64,000 nt of DNA from Ischnura elegans (taxonomy: Eukaryota; Arthropoda; Insecta; Odonata; Coenagrionidae): contig NC_060247.1 of NCBI RefSeq assembly GCF_921293095.1, forward strand, positions 56,393,111 through 56,457,110, read 5' to 3'. The notes beneath the pieces were generated by a model, which was not told where the DNA came from, did not search any database, and worked only from the letters and a program-made list of their open reading frames with translations. Below are positions 1 to 11,839 of this stretch, one piece after another (within the stretch, counting starts at the first letter, position 1; the number at the start of each line of letters is the position of its first letter). Position numbers and translations under genes: made by a program.

Positions 1-1865
1 ATAGAATTTTTCAATGTATTTGTCAAATATTATTATCGCTAATTATATATGTGTTTTAAAGAATAATGAAATATATCATAATATAGCTAATGACACCTAG
101 TACCCTTTAAAAACAGCTTCCATTCAAGTACTAGGTTTTTCCGTAATAAAAAAAGCAAATTTCATCTATGTTGACCCCAAAAATGAACTCGGACAATCAA
201 ATTAGCGAGTACATGATGTAAAGGCCACAAATTATCAACTCTTTCTCCTTTTAGGGGCCAGTTTGATAGGGTAATGAGAGGGAAGTATTTTGCTGAGCAT
301 TTTGCACACGATGGAGAACCTCTGATGGATTGATCCCGTCATAATGGTTGGTGAGGTGCGTGACATCATGACAAGGGCACGAACAGGGCATCTGCATCGA
401 TTACGATGACCATCAGCATCTGGCGATATGACGGTGAGGGCACAAATAGGGAACCGCGGCGAATCAACGCCAAGTTGCGCAATTAGCTTACTGGCCGTAA
501 AGAGCATGGGTTGAGAGCACAAGGGCTCAAAACCCCCGAAATATTTTGCAGATAAGATGTTAAGAGTACTCCCACCATATTCCCCTCATGTTGGAATATA
601 CCCCTTCTTCAAGTGAAACCCCCGAAATTCTGTACCTGGTTACGACCCTGCCACTAATTATTTTAAAGGGTTATTAAAACTTGCACACTCAGTTAAAATT
701 ACAAATGGCATGCGTATAGAGGATAATTCCACGTCATTACTATGATTTGCTATGGATGCCTATGGCAAAACGGTATCATGAAAAACTTAAACTCCGTTCA
801 GTCGTTGTAGTCTGCGGTAGGAGTTATTATGACTCTTTCATAGAGTAGGTACACCAGCAAACTTTGTGCATATATAACCGTATTCACAAAAACTATGATT
901 CTTTCTCATCCCATACTTTATCAAATTATCCAGTTTCACAATTAATTATGATAATTCACGGCCGAAAACAAAGGAGGAAAGCAACACAGCGTAATTCAAG
1001 GTTTGAAACTGGAGTGCTCTTCCTCCTTCAGTTCACGCACTTTAAATTCATCAGCGAGTGACATCGTAAAAGTTAACTGTTGTTAACTTCGCCAACCAAA
1101 CAACGCTATGTTTTGCTAAAAGTGAATTGTAAATTCATACCTAATGTTTCACTGAATTCGGATCTATCGATTTCGAGCAAAAATAGAAGTTTTTTGGGTA
1201 AAAATGAAATAAAAATTTCAAGTGTAAGACACTACTAGTATTAGTAGAATCTATTTTTCAAATAGAAAATATGACTAGACTCTATCATTCTAACCAAGGT
1301 CCACGTCGTAAATGTGACACCAAAGCATACGAGACCCGACGAAAGCTCAAGCATCAGCAGAGATACAAAAATGAAAGGCGGCTACCACACTTAATAGCGT
1401 GTCGGGGGGTCAATAACCATCTCCATTGGCTGTATACGCAGCGGTGAAAATTGCCCCTCGTCGAGTCGAACTCCTTATGAAGCTCAATTTCTGCGTGATG
1501 TGTGAGTTTAGGCACGACGTGAGAAGAATCTTGCGGACCATTCCGGCCAGGACGCTTCCCTCAGCAATCCACGAATATGGAGGTCGCCGCGTCGTCGGTT
1601 TGAACCATAAAGCCTCGCTTCATTAATACTCATGAGGGCAAAATGGCACCGCACCACTGCGCTCGTTCACCTTCCTGCGCAAGTATCCCCTCCCACTCCC
1701 AGCACTGCCGCAAAACTCAATTTGACGACCAGCCAAGAGACAGGCACGCACCGCATAGCCTCAAACGTAAGGGAGAGTCATTCTGTGTTTCCGTATGAAA
1801 ATGGACACACCACTTGAGCTGGTGGAATGAATCGTTCAATGAACCATTCATTACACCAAATAACA
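1..1865. other. No recognisable gene
   Basis: AT-rich DNA with a somewhat more GC-rich patch at about 1400-1730. An open frame on the minus strand (235-522, 95 codons) and one on the plus strand (1426-1626, 66 codons) show no motif I recognise, no splice context and no repeat relationship. I see nothing else supportable here. Confidence 0.5.
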
Positions 1866-1870
1866 GTGGG

Positions 1871-1946
1871 TCTTTCCATTCAGGTGACTCTCGTGTCACC
1901 TTGTGTTAACTCTAGTCAACTCCTAGCCAGCCACGAATGGAAAGCA
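1871..1946. repeat. Short inverted repeat with internal hairpin
   Basis: The arms are TCTTTCCATTC at 1871-1881 and GAATGGAAAGCA at 1935-1946, which pair with one or two mismatches. Just inside the left arm is a perfect hairpin, GGTGAC-TCTCGT-GTCACC (1883-1900). The right-arm motif ATGGAAAGCA recurs near 2829 and 2884, so this is probably a fragment of a dispersed repeat. The family is not identified. Confidence 0.45.
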
Positions 1947-2485
1947 CCGTATGCGCAGTAGTTGATGCGCGGAGAACTTGGTAGAACACGAGTTTAGAAC
2001 ACCGGGAAATTTATCCAAAGAGAACGATGTAAGTGATTCAGAATGAAGATCTGGAATGTTTTTTGTTTATATTATTGACCAATGTTGGATTCTGATTATT
2101 GGTCATTTGGATTGTTCTCTTGACCGTGTAAAGTACAACTTGTGCTGAAAATTGTATTTTATTTTTGATGAACGAAGAGCAGTTTATAGCCTATGTAATT
2201 CGACTTAGTTATAGGCATGGCAGGTATATTTAAAAATAATATCACTCAAAATCACAAAATTTTAAAATAACAATAAGAATCATCTCACAACTACTGCAAA
2301 TAAAAAAATGCATTATTATCTCTGCATATAACCTATTTATTTAAAACGTCATACCTTGAACATATCGCACACTTGCCAATAACTTATTTTAAAAATGTTT
2401 TAACTCCAGTACAAAAATTGATCTCTTATAAAAATAGTGTTATCTCCAATGCAGGTGAAAGGCGCCAAAACAACTATGCATGCGC

Positions 2486-2744
2486 CAGTGGCGGATACAG
2501 ATGGGGGGCGCAGGGGGCGCGCGCCCCCCCCTTGCGGGTCCGCCTGTATTGCCGAACATTGCAAAACCACAATTGTAACTTTTTATATCATAAGATGGCA
2601 TTGTGTTTTACATGTTTATAATCACTTTAAATAAAATTTTCATATACTTTGCCTGTGACTTGATCATCTTTTATTACGATAAAAGTAAAGACAACTCAAG
2701 ATATGTTGCGCCCCCCCCTTGAGTTTTTTCTGTATCCGCCCCTG
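2486..2744. mobile_element. hAT-like MITE, 259 bp, perfect TSD
   Basis: The element starts CAGTGGCGGATACAG and ends CTGTATCCGCCCCTG, inverted termini matching at 14 of 15 positions. It is flanked by an exact 8-bp direct repeat, GCATGCGC, at 2478-2485 and 2745-2752. CAG...CTG termini with an 8-bp target duplication are diagnostic of the hAT superfamily. Next to each terminus lies a G- or C-rich run (GGGGGGCGC... and ...GCGCCCCCCCC), so the ends could form a long GC-rich stem. There is no transposase frame inside, so it would depend on a hAT transposase in trans. The intact TSD suggests a relatively recent insertion. Confidence 0.9.
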
Positions 2745-3615
2745 GCATGCGCAATTCCTCTGTCCGCTGTCTCAAACTCAGCTTTTCGTCAGAGTCGGTG
2801 TGAGTCCGCCTGCGTCGGCAACTCCAACGAATGGAAAGCAGAAAACGCGACTTGTGTCGACGCCTGTCAACTTGCGTCGACAAATGGAAAGCACCCAGTA
2901 AAGACACGAAGCAGTTGGAAATGAACCGTTCCGATGGAAGTGAGCCGCTACACGCGCGCCGTAGATAGTCAATTTTTGAACCTCCAAACAATCCCTGTAA
3001 TTTGGTAAATCTGTGACGTCATCCGAAATAGAGCAACGTTTCGGGATAACAGAATAACCCTCTAGGGGTGGCCACCATTGGTTAAACTACCGGAAACTAA
3101 GCGGGTATTCTATCCCATTCATCCCTTTAAACAGACCATATACTTGATGAGGGGCTAGTAGGTACATAAAAAGCATAAGGGGTCGATCCGAAATCGTAAG
3201 TCTTTATTAGTATGCGGTAGTTGGAAGGGATTGTTTCATGAGCCGTTTGTTCAGGCAGAGGGGTCTTCTAATCTCCTCTACCTTCTCCTTCGAACTAAGC
3301 TTGATGGACGAAACTTTTATCGTCCCAAGTTAACATACGCGGGCACAAAGCCCAAATGTACTCTTTAACCAGTTCATCATCCAAAATACCAACATTTCAT
3401 TGATCTTGATCAATTAATCCTCTAATTATTTCCCGTCACGCCTTCTTTGGCCCATCCACCGAGACTCGGAGAGGCGGATACTAAAGTTTCTCAGCGATCA
3501 AATATCAATTAGAGTCGGACATATGCGTACATGAAACAGGCGACTTGTTGGAGAATACTCCATCAATAAGTGAAACTGTGGGAGACATGAGACGGATATA
3601 GAAAGATCATAGCAG
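2745..3615. other. No gene; repeated ATGGAAAGCA module
   Basis: The motif ATGGAAAGCA occurs at about 2829 and 2884, each time after a GTCGxCAACT-like or GTCAACTTGCGTC segment. A related segment precedes the copy near 1937. These look like diverged copies of one repeat. The minus-strand open frame at 2674-2991 covers this repeat and the C-rich MITE end and is not believed. Nothing is recognised from 2950 to 3615. Confidence 0.45.
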
Positions 3616-3891
3616 CACAGGCGGATCCAGGATTTTTTCTGGGGGAGGGAGGCACAAGGGTCTGACGAGCAAACGGTCCTCTCATATTTGAGATTGAAAG
3701 CAACTTGCAACAATTACTGTACTAAATATTATTTTTATTTTAATGTGAAATTTATTAATGTAAAACTAAATGATCGAGGCTCTGTAATACACAAAACAAA
3801 ACGAACGTAATATTAACCGTATAAAAAATCTCGTCTATTCGTAAAGCGTCTGTACCCCCGGGCCTCCCCCCACCCTCTACATCCGCTTCGG
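3616..3891. mobile_element. hAT-like MITE, 276 bp, with TSD
   Basis: An exact 8-bp direct repeat CATAGCAG sits at 3608-3615 and 3892-3899. Between the copies the left end reads CACAGGCGGATCCAG and the right end, on the other strand, reads CCGAAGCGGATGTAG, so the termini are imperfect inverted repeats sharing the GCGGAT core seen in other hAT MITEs of this window. G-rich and C-rich runs lie just inside the ends. The interior is AT-rich and non-coding. The termini are more degenerate than those of the 2486 element, suggesting an older copy. Confidence 0.75.
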
Positions 3892-3911
3892 CATAGCAGT
3901 TCCAACCACAA

Positions 3912-4108
3912 TGATTTTGTATGATCTTAGGTTTTCCCGGCGTGTCAGGTGCAGAAGAGTTTCTCGGGTTTTCCACTGGTTTATGTTCTCCATGTCTCTA
4001 TACATCTCTCTTTTGTGCACCATTTTTAACATGAAAAATCCACACGGTGACATGGAGAACATCAACCGGTGGAAAACGCGTGAAACTTTTCTGTCAAAAA
4101 GGATTTTA
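3912..4108. repeat. Fold-back repeat related to the one at 61.2 kb
   Basis: The left arm (about 3927-3995) and right arm (about 4047-4105) are inverted copies sharing GACATGGAGAACATMAACC and GGTGGAAAAC. The outer left end reads AGGTTTTCCCGGCG, which also begins the fold-back at 61232. The GGAGAAC...CCGGTGG...GAAAC order is shared with that element, so both belong to one family, which I infer to be Penelope-like terminal repeats. This copy lacks the CTGATGA box, so the hammerhead core seen at 61.3 kb is absent here. Confidence 0.6.
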
Positions 4109-5431
4109 TTGTAAGGACGATGGCACTACGAAGCAAACGTTGCGTGACCCTTAGGGAAATCAGTCCATTGCAACGTGCGAATGAGTGGCTTCGAACGAGC
4201 ACGTAAACTCAACTGCTGTCTATACCGACGTCTTTCCCAGTTTTACTGATTTCTATTATATGCTCCAGCAGGTCACCAGTTAATCACAATCGTGCGGAAC
4301 TCGGTGGGCGTTTTAGCATGCGCCATAGGGAGTGTTCATGTACTACACAACATATTACTGACCCCTCCGGCCACCTCGCAAGCAAAAATAAACATTTGTC
4401 GAACCTCTCCCTTCCCCCACTCTCTTACGTGTGAATATTTGTTTTATTCATATTTGCCTTGTATACGGAAGATAAAATATTTTGTTACAACTTTTAAGTG
4501 TTTTTTAGCAATGTCACATGAGTACTATTAATTAGTGTACTATTTATTCGCGACAGAATTATTTTTGAGTATTATAAACTCTTAGTAAGCGTAAATAATG
4601 GTTATTTGTGTACGTTTAAACTGTTAACATGTTAATAATCCCAATGTAAAGGCCCGTAAAAAGCTGTTTTCAGTGGTATGGAATTAAATAAATAATAACG
4701 ATATATATATTACTTAGACCTTCTTTTTTGTGTTTTTTTTGCGTTCAATCTATTTCAAAATATCAATGTAGTACTCGCCTAAAAATTCATATCAAAATAG
4801 CTAGGAAAACATTGTAAATGTACTCGGGAAAGCCGGTAGCAGTGGTGACCTGGAGGCCATCGAAATAAATGCCCGCCGCATCAACAGAATGATCTTCCAC
4901 CTTTCCCTGCTTCACCCACTAAGATTCTCCGCTCCAACTCTGTTCCCATCCCTCTCGGACAACGAAAATTCCATTTCCTTAACTCCCCATCCTTTCTCGT
5001 TCTTTACCCTCTTATCCGCTGTATCACCTCGTTCCGTCCGAGTTTATGAGGCAATTCCACCTCATGAGAGAGTTTCTCATCTTTCATCACCACTCTTGTG
5101 GCTACAGAGAGTTGAAAAATGAATTCAGAGGTACACATCTAAGGTTATAAGTAAAATATATGTATGCCAATACGTACAAAGCTTTATGCAGTGTTTTTGT
5201 GCACAATTTCTAACAGGATAAATCCATGAATTGGATGAATGAGTCTGATACTTTGTGGAGATCCATTATTAGATATGAAGTGAAACACTTTGCACTTTCC
5301 TCATAAAACATTATTAAAATACAGTCGATATGTTTCGCTGCACTGCAGCATTATCAAGACTGCATAGAGTCTGATAAACACCTATTTGTAGCACCTTTCC
5401 ACACCACTAATCATTTTTATATACTCTGTAG
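4109..5431. other. No recognisable gene
   Basis: AT-rich DNA. Plus-strand open frames at 4292-4531 and 4889-5122 are short, begin at arbitrary ATGs and carry no recognisable motif. The second overlaps a pyrimidine-rich stretch. I see no repeat or regulatory structure that I can name. Confidence 0.5.
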
Positions 5432-6895
5432 CAGTGTTTCCCAAACTTTTTCGAGCCACCTATACTCAACGCTCCCCTAATCGGTATCTTTAAAATAATT
5501 ACCAGAATCATATAATAATTAACCTAATGAGGAACATTGAAATAGTTTAATTAAAAACAGTGACTGATTAAATATTTATTTAGAATCCAGTGGATGTTTC
5601 TGATGAGTTTTCTTAATCATTTATGCAAATGATTTAATACACAATAAAAGTGACTTAATTGAGAATATACTTTTGACACAAAAATAAATAATTTTAAGAA
5701 AGCTTTTTAAGAATTTTACATGTAACTTTTTACTTAAATTAAGCTATTATATAGCATGAAAATTTTCAATTTGTAGTAAAAGAATAACCAATCATGTTTT
5801 GCTCAAATTATTTTAACAATTAAGTGACTTTTTATTATAATTGTTCATGGTCTAGAAGTAATTTAAGAAGATTCTATTGCTAAAATCAATTACATATTTC
5901 CATCAAATAAAATTTTAATGAGAAGGATGAGCTTGATGACATGATACAAGTTTTCAAACGTTCGGTTGAATGTCACTTAGAAGAAGTCTTAAATCACCGC
6001 GTCCGCAAACCTGAAGTCTGTTTCTCTGCTTGGAAATAAGCTGAGTGACTGCACTAAAACCACGATCCACCAAATATGAAGTCGGAAATGCAAGGAGTTT
6101 TTTAACCACCATCCATAATGCAGGATAACGATTGGAAATCTCCCTCTGTAGCCAAAACTCTTGATAATTTATCTTAAACTTTGTTTTCAATTCAATGTCA
6201 TTTTGTAGTCCAATTAATTTTCCTGTAATACCCCAACTTCCTCAATTTCTACAAACGGATTTATCACGCAGAGTAGAACTTCCAACAAAAGAAGATCCTC
6301 AAATCTTTGCGTCCTATTTTTATGTATGGTAGCTAAATGGTCGCAAAAGAAGCTCAAATCACCATCACATAAACTAGCTTGCTCTTTTAGCTCAAGCAGG
6401 GAAGGAAATTGATAAAGCTCGTGGCGACCTTTGTTGCGCTTAAATAAAATCAACTTGGAAATAAACACAGTCACCACAGATTTTGCCTTTATTAGATTTG
6501 TGTCGTTTCCCTGCAATTTTAAATTCATTTCATTAAACGTTCCAAAAAGTTCAGCCAAAAATGCAACGTCAGTCTTAATCTCTCTAAGGTTGATGCTGAG
6601 AAAAGCATCTTTCTCCTCAAAAAACTGCACGACAGAGTCAAAAAGTTTATAGAAGCGGCTTATACAATTACCTTTTGACAGCCAACGCACTTCCGTACTT
6701 CAGTAACAAACGTTTAAAATCTTCGTCGTTCTCATCACGCAACTCTCGAAAGAGTCAATCATTAAGAGCATGGGCTTTAATTTTGTTAAATGCTGTAATT
6801 ACAATGTCTAAGGACTTGCGAAGGCGATCACTCAGTTTTTTTTACCACTAGATTAAGAGAGTCTATAGTCTGCCTTGGCGAAACCTGATGTGTAT
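5432..6895 (-). mobile_element. Decayed autonomous hAT transposon, one end recognised
   Basis: The left terminus at 5432 reads CAGTGTTTCCCAAAC followed by a T run, a typical hAT terminal inverted repeat. A transposase pseudogene lies inside on the minus strand (5954 to about 6895), so 5432 is the end downstream of the transposase. The 8 bases outside (CTCTGTAG, 5424-5431) are the expected target duplication, but I could not find their partner or the second terminus, so the upstream half of the element seems deleted or too diverged. The span given is from the recognised terminus to the last recognisable coding sequence. Confidence 0.7.
5954..6895 (-). pseudogene. hAT transposase fossil, ZBED5/SCAND3/FAM200-like
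   Basis: Read from about 6895 down to 5954, the translation follows the hAT transposase type that was domesticated in vertebrates as ZBED5, SCAND3 and FAM200. Recognisable parts are an N-terminal piece with KIKAHALND and LFRELRDEND (about 6720-6800, frameshifted), RWLSKGNCISRFYKLFDSV with FLAELFGTFNEMNLKLQG (6690-6214 frame), and the C-terminal dimerisation region with YPALWMVVKKLLAFPTSYL, VDRGFSAVTQLISKQRNRL and GDLRLLLSDIQP (6190-5954 frame). A frameshift near 6215 separates the last two frames, and stops and frameshifts also lie near 6690 and 6750-6850. The BED zinc finger and N-terminal third are missing. It is a dead copy; identification rests on family resemblance. Confidence 0.85.
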
Positions 6896-9800
6896 ACAGC
6901 ACAAAAAAGATAAAAGTATATTAGTTACGGCGTTGTTTTAATCTCTTATTAAAATAATTCCAAACAACCACCGCAATCAAATAATTCTACGAAGAAGCTA
7001 TAATTTACACCATAGTAATAATAACAGAAATGCCAAGAGATTCATTAGGTAAGCAGCTTCTACACACACTGTTTTCAGATAAAACGCAGTATGGAAATTT
7101 AGGCAAGAATGGCACCCAAGCACTACTGCCATGTTACTACCATTTCTTCAATAAAGAGGATGTCAAATATCAGCCGTGAAACCATTTTCACGATGAATAT
7201 CTCCCATGTATTATTCAAGGCTTCAATTAAACGCACAAGCGTAACATAGATCAAGTTTGTACGCAGTCATAAAAATCTGTGGCAAAGTTATTAACTAGAG
7301 TTCAAGTGGTTTGTAGATAGAGGTAAACTATTAACACTAATGTTATTTTAAGTTAGGTAAAAACTTAGCTTTTAACCCTTTTTGCACTCCTAATCACTTT
7401 CATCATACGCAAAGCCTGCATTAGGGATACCGGATTCGTACAGGGCACACAAAAAAGAAGCATACGATAGTTACATTCCAAACTAGGAAAATATAATCCA
7501 AGCAATCACTGAATAAACATAGTGCTTAGAAGAAATAGTAATGAGACAACAATAACAGTAAAAAAAACATAAACACCTAATAAGTCGTTGCCTAAATACG
7601 CAGTTTCTACACAAACAATGTTTGAATTAGGCTCATTTATTGCAGCCAATTATAGAGAAAATGCAAATATGTTAATTAAATTAGCAACGGCATGCTATTC
7701 ATATATAGAAGTACAAGGTTATGCCGCTAGATATCCTACAGAACTTGATATTTTTCGTACAATACTCCAGCCGCGTCCTGTTTTATGTGGCAACTCCACT
7801 TTCGACAAAGGGTAGGAGTGATGAAGAGGCTGTAAGCTTGGACTCTCATTCGCCCTACTAATCCAGTCAAGCTCACAGGATTTCCACAAAGGGATGGGGA
7901 TTGCGCGAAAAGGCGTGGTCCTCGTCCCTGATGGCATGGTAAATATTGCATGAGATTCTCTTTTGACTGACCCCTCACATAAAAGCCGACAGAGCATTTT
8001 GCAGCGGCTGATGACCTTGTGAAACGGAGCGAGAGAATGTTAGATCACAAAATGAGTTAAATGAAAACTTTTAAGGTCGGCTAGTGGAAAAAATGAAATG
8101 GCTAGGGGTGAATCAATACCTAAGACAACTATTTTTTTCACAAACGTTGTAATACGTGCGAAAACATTGCGTTTATAGCGGTTTCTACACTTCTAACTGT
8201 AGCTGGCAACTCAAAATTGATGCATTTTACACTGAAAGTGATTTAACAACCACAGACTTCCTTGAATAAAAAATATGCACTTTCATGTACCTGATGTTAA
8301 GCATAACGATATAAAAACCATGGATGATTTAACCAAAATATTGTCCTGATACGGTTTTTTAAAACTGATTGTAACCTTATTACTGAAACATATTATGACT
8401 AACGTATGACTGAATATTGGAGGAGGACTATGAGTGAAGTACAACTTGAAGATTCCTTGATTTTTACTGGCACAGATAAAGCTTTTAGTCAGCAGCGTAT
8501 TCGAAAATAAATCTAAGACCTCAAGCTAAAGATTTAGGGCTGAAATAATTAGCTATTGTGTTCGCTACATAACTTTTACATAAATATATTCACAATATGT
8601 GAAGCATCTCTCCAAAATATATTAAACGACGATTAAGATAATTAAAAATGTAACAGAATCAAAAACTCAGAATAAAAATAAAAGTATCAAAAGCAAGGTA
8701 GTGCCATATTCGGTTATGTTCCTAATTCACTCTATCGCACTCTTTGCATAGCTTTGAAGTAGCAATTTATCCTTATAAAATAATAAATAAAGATGTTATT
8801 TTTAAGACAAAATTTCAACTCTTATTAAATTACTGGGGATAACAGCACACAAATATTTCAGAAAAGCTGCTAAATACTAACATTCCTGCGTAATTACCAA
8901 TTCCTTTTCCAGTATAAGTTCTGGAGAGTTATTTTGGGAATTTAATTATCCCACTGAAATTAGATGCAAAGGAAATTCACAGCGAAATGAGTTAAGCTAT
9001 CTTTCAAAGCTGTTGGGGTTTTTCCTCATCGGCACAAACTATCTACGTTTGAGCATAATTGCGTGCTAGATAATTCTCCTTAATGGTGAGGCTTGACGAA
9101 TGGAAATATTTTAATTCACTTCAAACCTGTAATGGAAATATTTCGATTCAAACCTGTAAATTTGTTCACGATTTATAGGTAACTTTCATATTTAACATAG
9201 TGCGCAGACAACACTTTGAGGTAAAAGTAGAAATATGAAGTAAACCTACCTTTTAAACGGATTGTAATCTAATAATAGGAATGTTTTCCCTATCTAGATA
9301 AATTAAATTTTCTCTTGCCAGGAGTCAAATGAGGATAGCTTCATCAAGCCAGGGTAAAAAGAATCTAAATGTAAAAAATATGCTGAGAACCTTTTCACCA
9401 AGTCCAAAAATTTATCTTCGAATGCATGGAACAGTTCAGAGTCTCATAAAATGCAACACATGTAACCTTATTTAAACAATGAAAATGCATATGCTGTTGC
9501 GGAAAATTATCGAGGGCACATGATTATTATAACCACAAAGAGAAAACTAGTAGGGTGTGGCTAATTTATTCGATGGAGAGGCAAAAGAGGAGGCACAAGA
9601 GTTGTAAATATGGGTTGGAGATTGATTTGACTTGATGGCTAGAGTTGCACCTTTGAATTCGTGTAATAGGCCAAGGTGGTAAGGAAAATATATTAATTCA
9701 AATCACGCACATTATAACTAATTTTGGTATTACCTCATTCTTCTCTGACTTCTAATTCTATTTTCCGGCAAAACTTACGTAGGAAAACCCATATCGTATC

Positions 9801-11308
9801 CTAATTTAATCAAGCTTTAAACAAACTGCGGTGAATTGAAATAGATTATTGCATTCTACAACTAAATCCAAGAGAAAACAAAATAAATAAATTACAGCAA
9901 ATGGAATTGCATTGTCACCCAAGTTATATAAACCCTTAATACAATTTTAAATTGCCCCTGGTAATACAAACATGATTTTCCATCCCGTTTTAGTCCCATT
10001 GTAATGAATTAAACATGAATAGTTCCTTCACTTTTCCCAAAAAAATCACAATTTATAACAAATATTCAAGGTTTTTCAGACTCTGAACGGTCTCTACTTT
10101 AGTAAATCACCAAAGTTTTACCATAATGAATAAATGACTGTTTACACATCTGAACAAACAAGCCTCGGCGGTACACAAAAAAACATCCGTACTCATTGCT
10201 CCAGGTTCACCACCACTTGCCTCATGTCCCCACTTTCAACGAGGAGGGACTGTCAACCAACTCCCTCCACGAGGACAGCGATTTTCCGAGGAAACTCCCA
10301 CGGCGACCCTCATCTCATCTTGCAGCGACCTCTCTCTTCGCACGCTCAATCCTCGGCAAGACACTCTCGCTTCAACCCAATTCCGCACGGCACTCAAAGA
10401 CGCCCATCTGCCGCTCCCACACGAGGACCCCTGGCAGGCCCAATCGACAACGAGAATGGGGAAGAATCCAAGGGGAGGGGGGGGGGGGTGAACAGGAAAT
10501 TTCTTCGGTCCCTTTAGTAGTTCCTCGTGGGAGTGGCAGAAGGTCACCACAGGACAAATACGTTGCTAACAACAGAGAGGACAACGTAATGACATAGCAG
10601 ATCCACTATATGCGATCCCTAAATAAGCATACTGGTCAGTATTCAACAATTTCTATCTACTTTGAAAAAAGTGTTGTAGTTTTCTGGCTAAATTTTATGC
10701 AACAATTCATACAGGGTATAGAGATTATTCTGAAGCTTTTTAACTTATATCTGCTCCATTGTATGGTAACAATGTTAACGGTTTTTGGCACCATTTTTTA
10801 GAGTTGCTGATACAACTGCACACACATAAGGGCCTATAGGTAGGTACATATTACAATTAGCTATTACATGAACGTAACATGTTTCTTTCTCTCGAACTTT
10901 CGAACATCTTTTTGCCTTAATAGAGAAATTAGGGCACACAGAATGTGGAGAGTTCAATCCTAATATTTTTAAACAAATACTTTTTCCAGTAGACAATGAG
11001 GCAACCGAAGCGATATTGTTTCGTAACTAATGTGATTTTACTCTAATTGCATCACTTACTTGCTATTAACCAGAACAGTGTGGTTACGCGCCAGCCTTCA
11101 ACATTACTCTTATAATACAACGAACACTATGTACATCAGTTAGTCGAATCTGAATTTATTCTACAAAGCAGTAACCAACATTCTGCCAATGCTTAGAAAA
11201 TAATAATCATTAAAATTTCACTACCAAAATAATCTTCATTGAAATTTAGATTTCCTTACTAAATTTCTCACAATATATATGATGGAAAGCCTAATACTTG
11301 TTAAAATA
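6896..11308. other. No recognisable gene
   Basis: Long AT-rich stretch. Near 9100-9160 the phrase TGGAAATATTT...TTCA...AAACCTGTAA is repeated twice at about 28-bp spacing, a small local duplication. A GC-rich patch at about 10190-10500 opens several overlapping short frames on both strands (10134-10517, 10196-10597, 10236-10550), none with a recognisable domain, and ends in a G-run near 10477-10489. I do not call a gene in it. Confidence 0.45.
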
Positions 11309-11327
11309 ATATATATATATATATATA
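11309..11327. repeat. (AT)n microsatellite
   Basis: An uninterrupted AT dinucleotide run of about nine units. Confidence 0.9.
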
Positions 11328-11399
11328 AGCCTCTTACATTTGTATAGGTGTAAATAATTAGAAGACAATCTTAAATGGCATGTGTACTTTTTATCTAGC

Positions 11400-11790
11400 A
11401 CCACCGTCCTGGACACGTAGCGTGAACAGTTTCCTCGCCTAGCATCGCGTGCATGATGTTATTAGAGCTGAGGTTCTCGCAACAGAGGTGATGATGTTAG
11501 GAGAGGACACCCAAAGAGATGGTCGCATTACGAATTCCCGGCGAAGTGGAGTTACGACACAAGGAAGGGACCGCACGGGCGAATTGAGGGCGCAAATCGG
11601 GGATTCCTCGACGACGGAGAAGGACTTTGGGTGAGACCGAGAGTGATTCTGGGAGTTGGGAAAGGGAAATGAGTCGGCAGGTTTGGGTAAGAAACCAGAA
11701 ACCCTGACGCCTTTTGAGGCCCAACAATAACGTTTTCACGTTCAGGGGTGTCCGCAGCATGAGCATTGAGGAACCAAGGTTATGAGGACT
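11400..11790. other. GC-richer island of unknown nature
   Basis: This roughly 390-bp segment is clearly more GC- and CpG-rich than its surroundings. Plus-strand frame 11449-11634 and minus-strand frame 11497-11838 cross it, and neither has a recognisable motif. It could be an old transposon piece, an exon or a regulatory island; the sequence alone does not decide. Confidence 0.3.
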
Positions 11791-11839
11791 ATAATTAGAA
11801 AAAAATCTATATTTTAGCTCTCTCTTAGGAAAACTCATT

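Noticed and set aside
10134..10597. Overlapping 127- and 133-codon frames
   Set aside because: Two plus-strand and two minus-strand frames overlap in one GC-rich patch, which is expected from scarce stop codons; none has a motif.
11744..11775. hAT terminus (CAGGGGTGTCCGCAGC)
   Set aside because: No inverted partner or target duplication seen.
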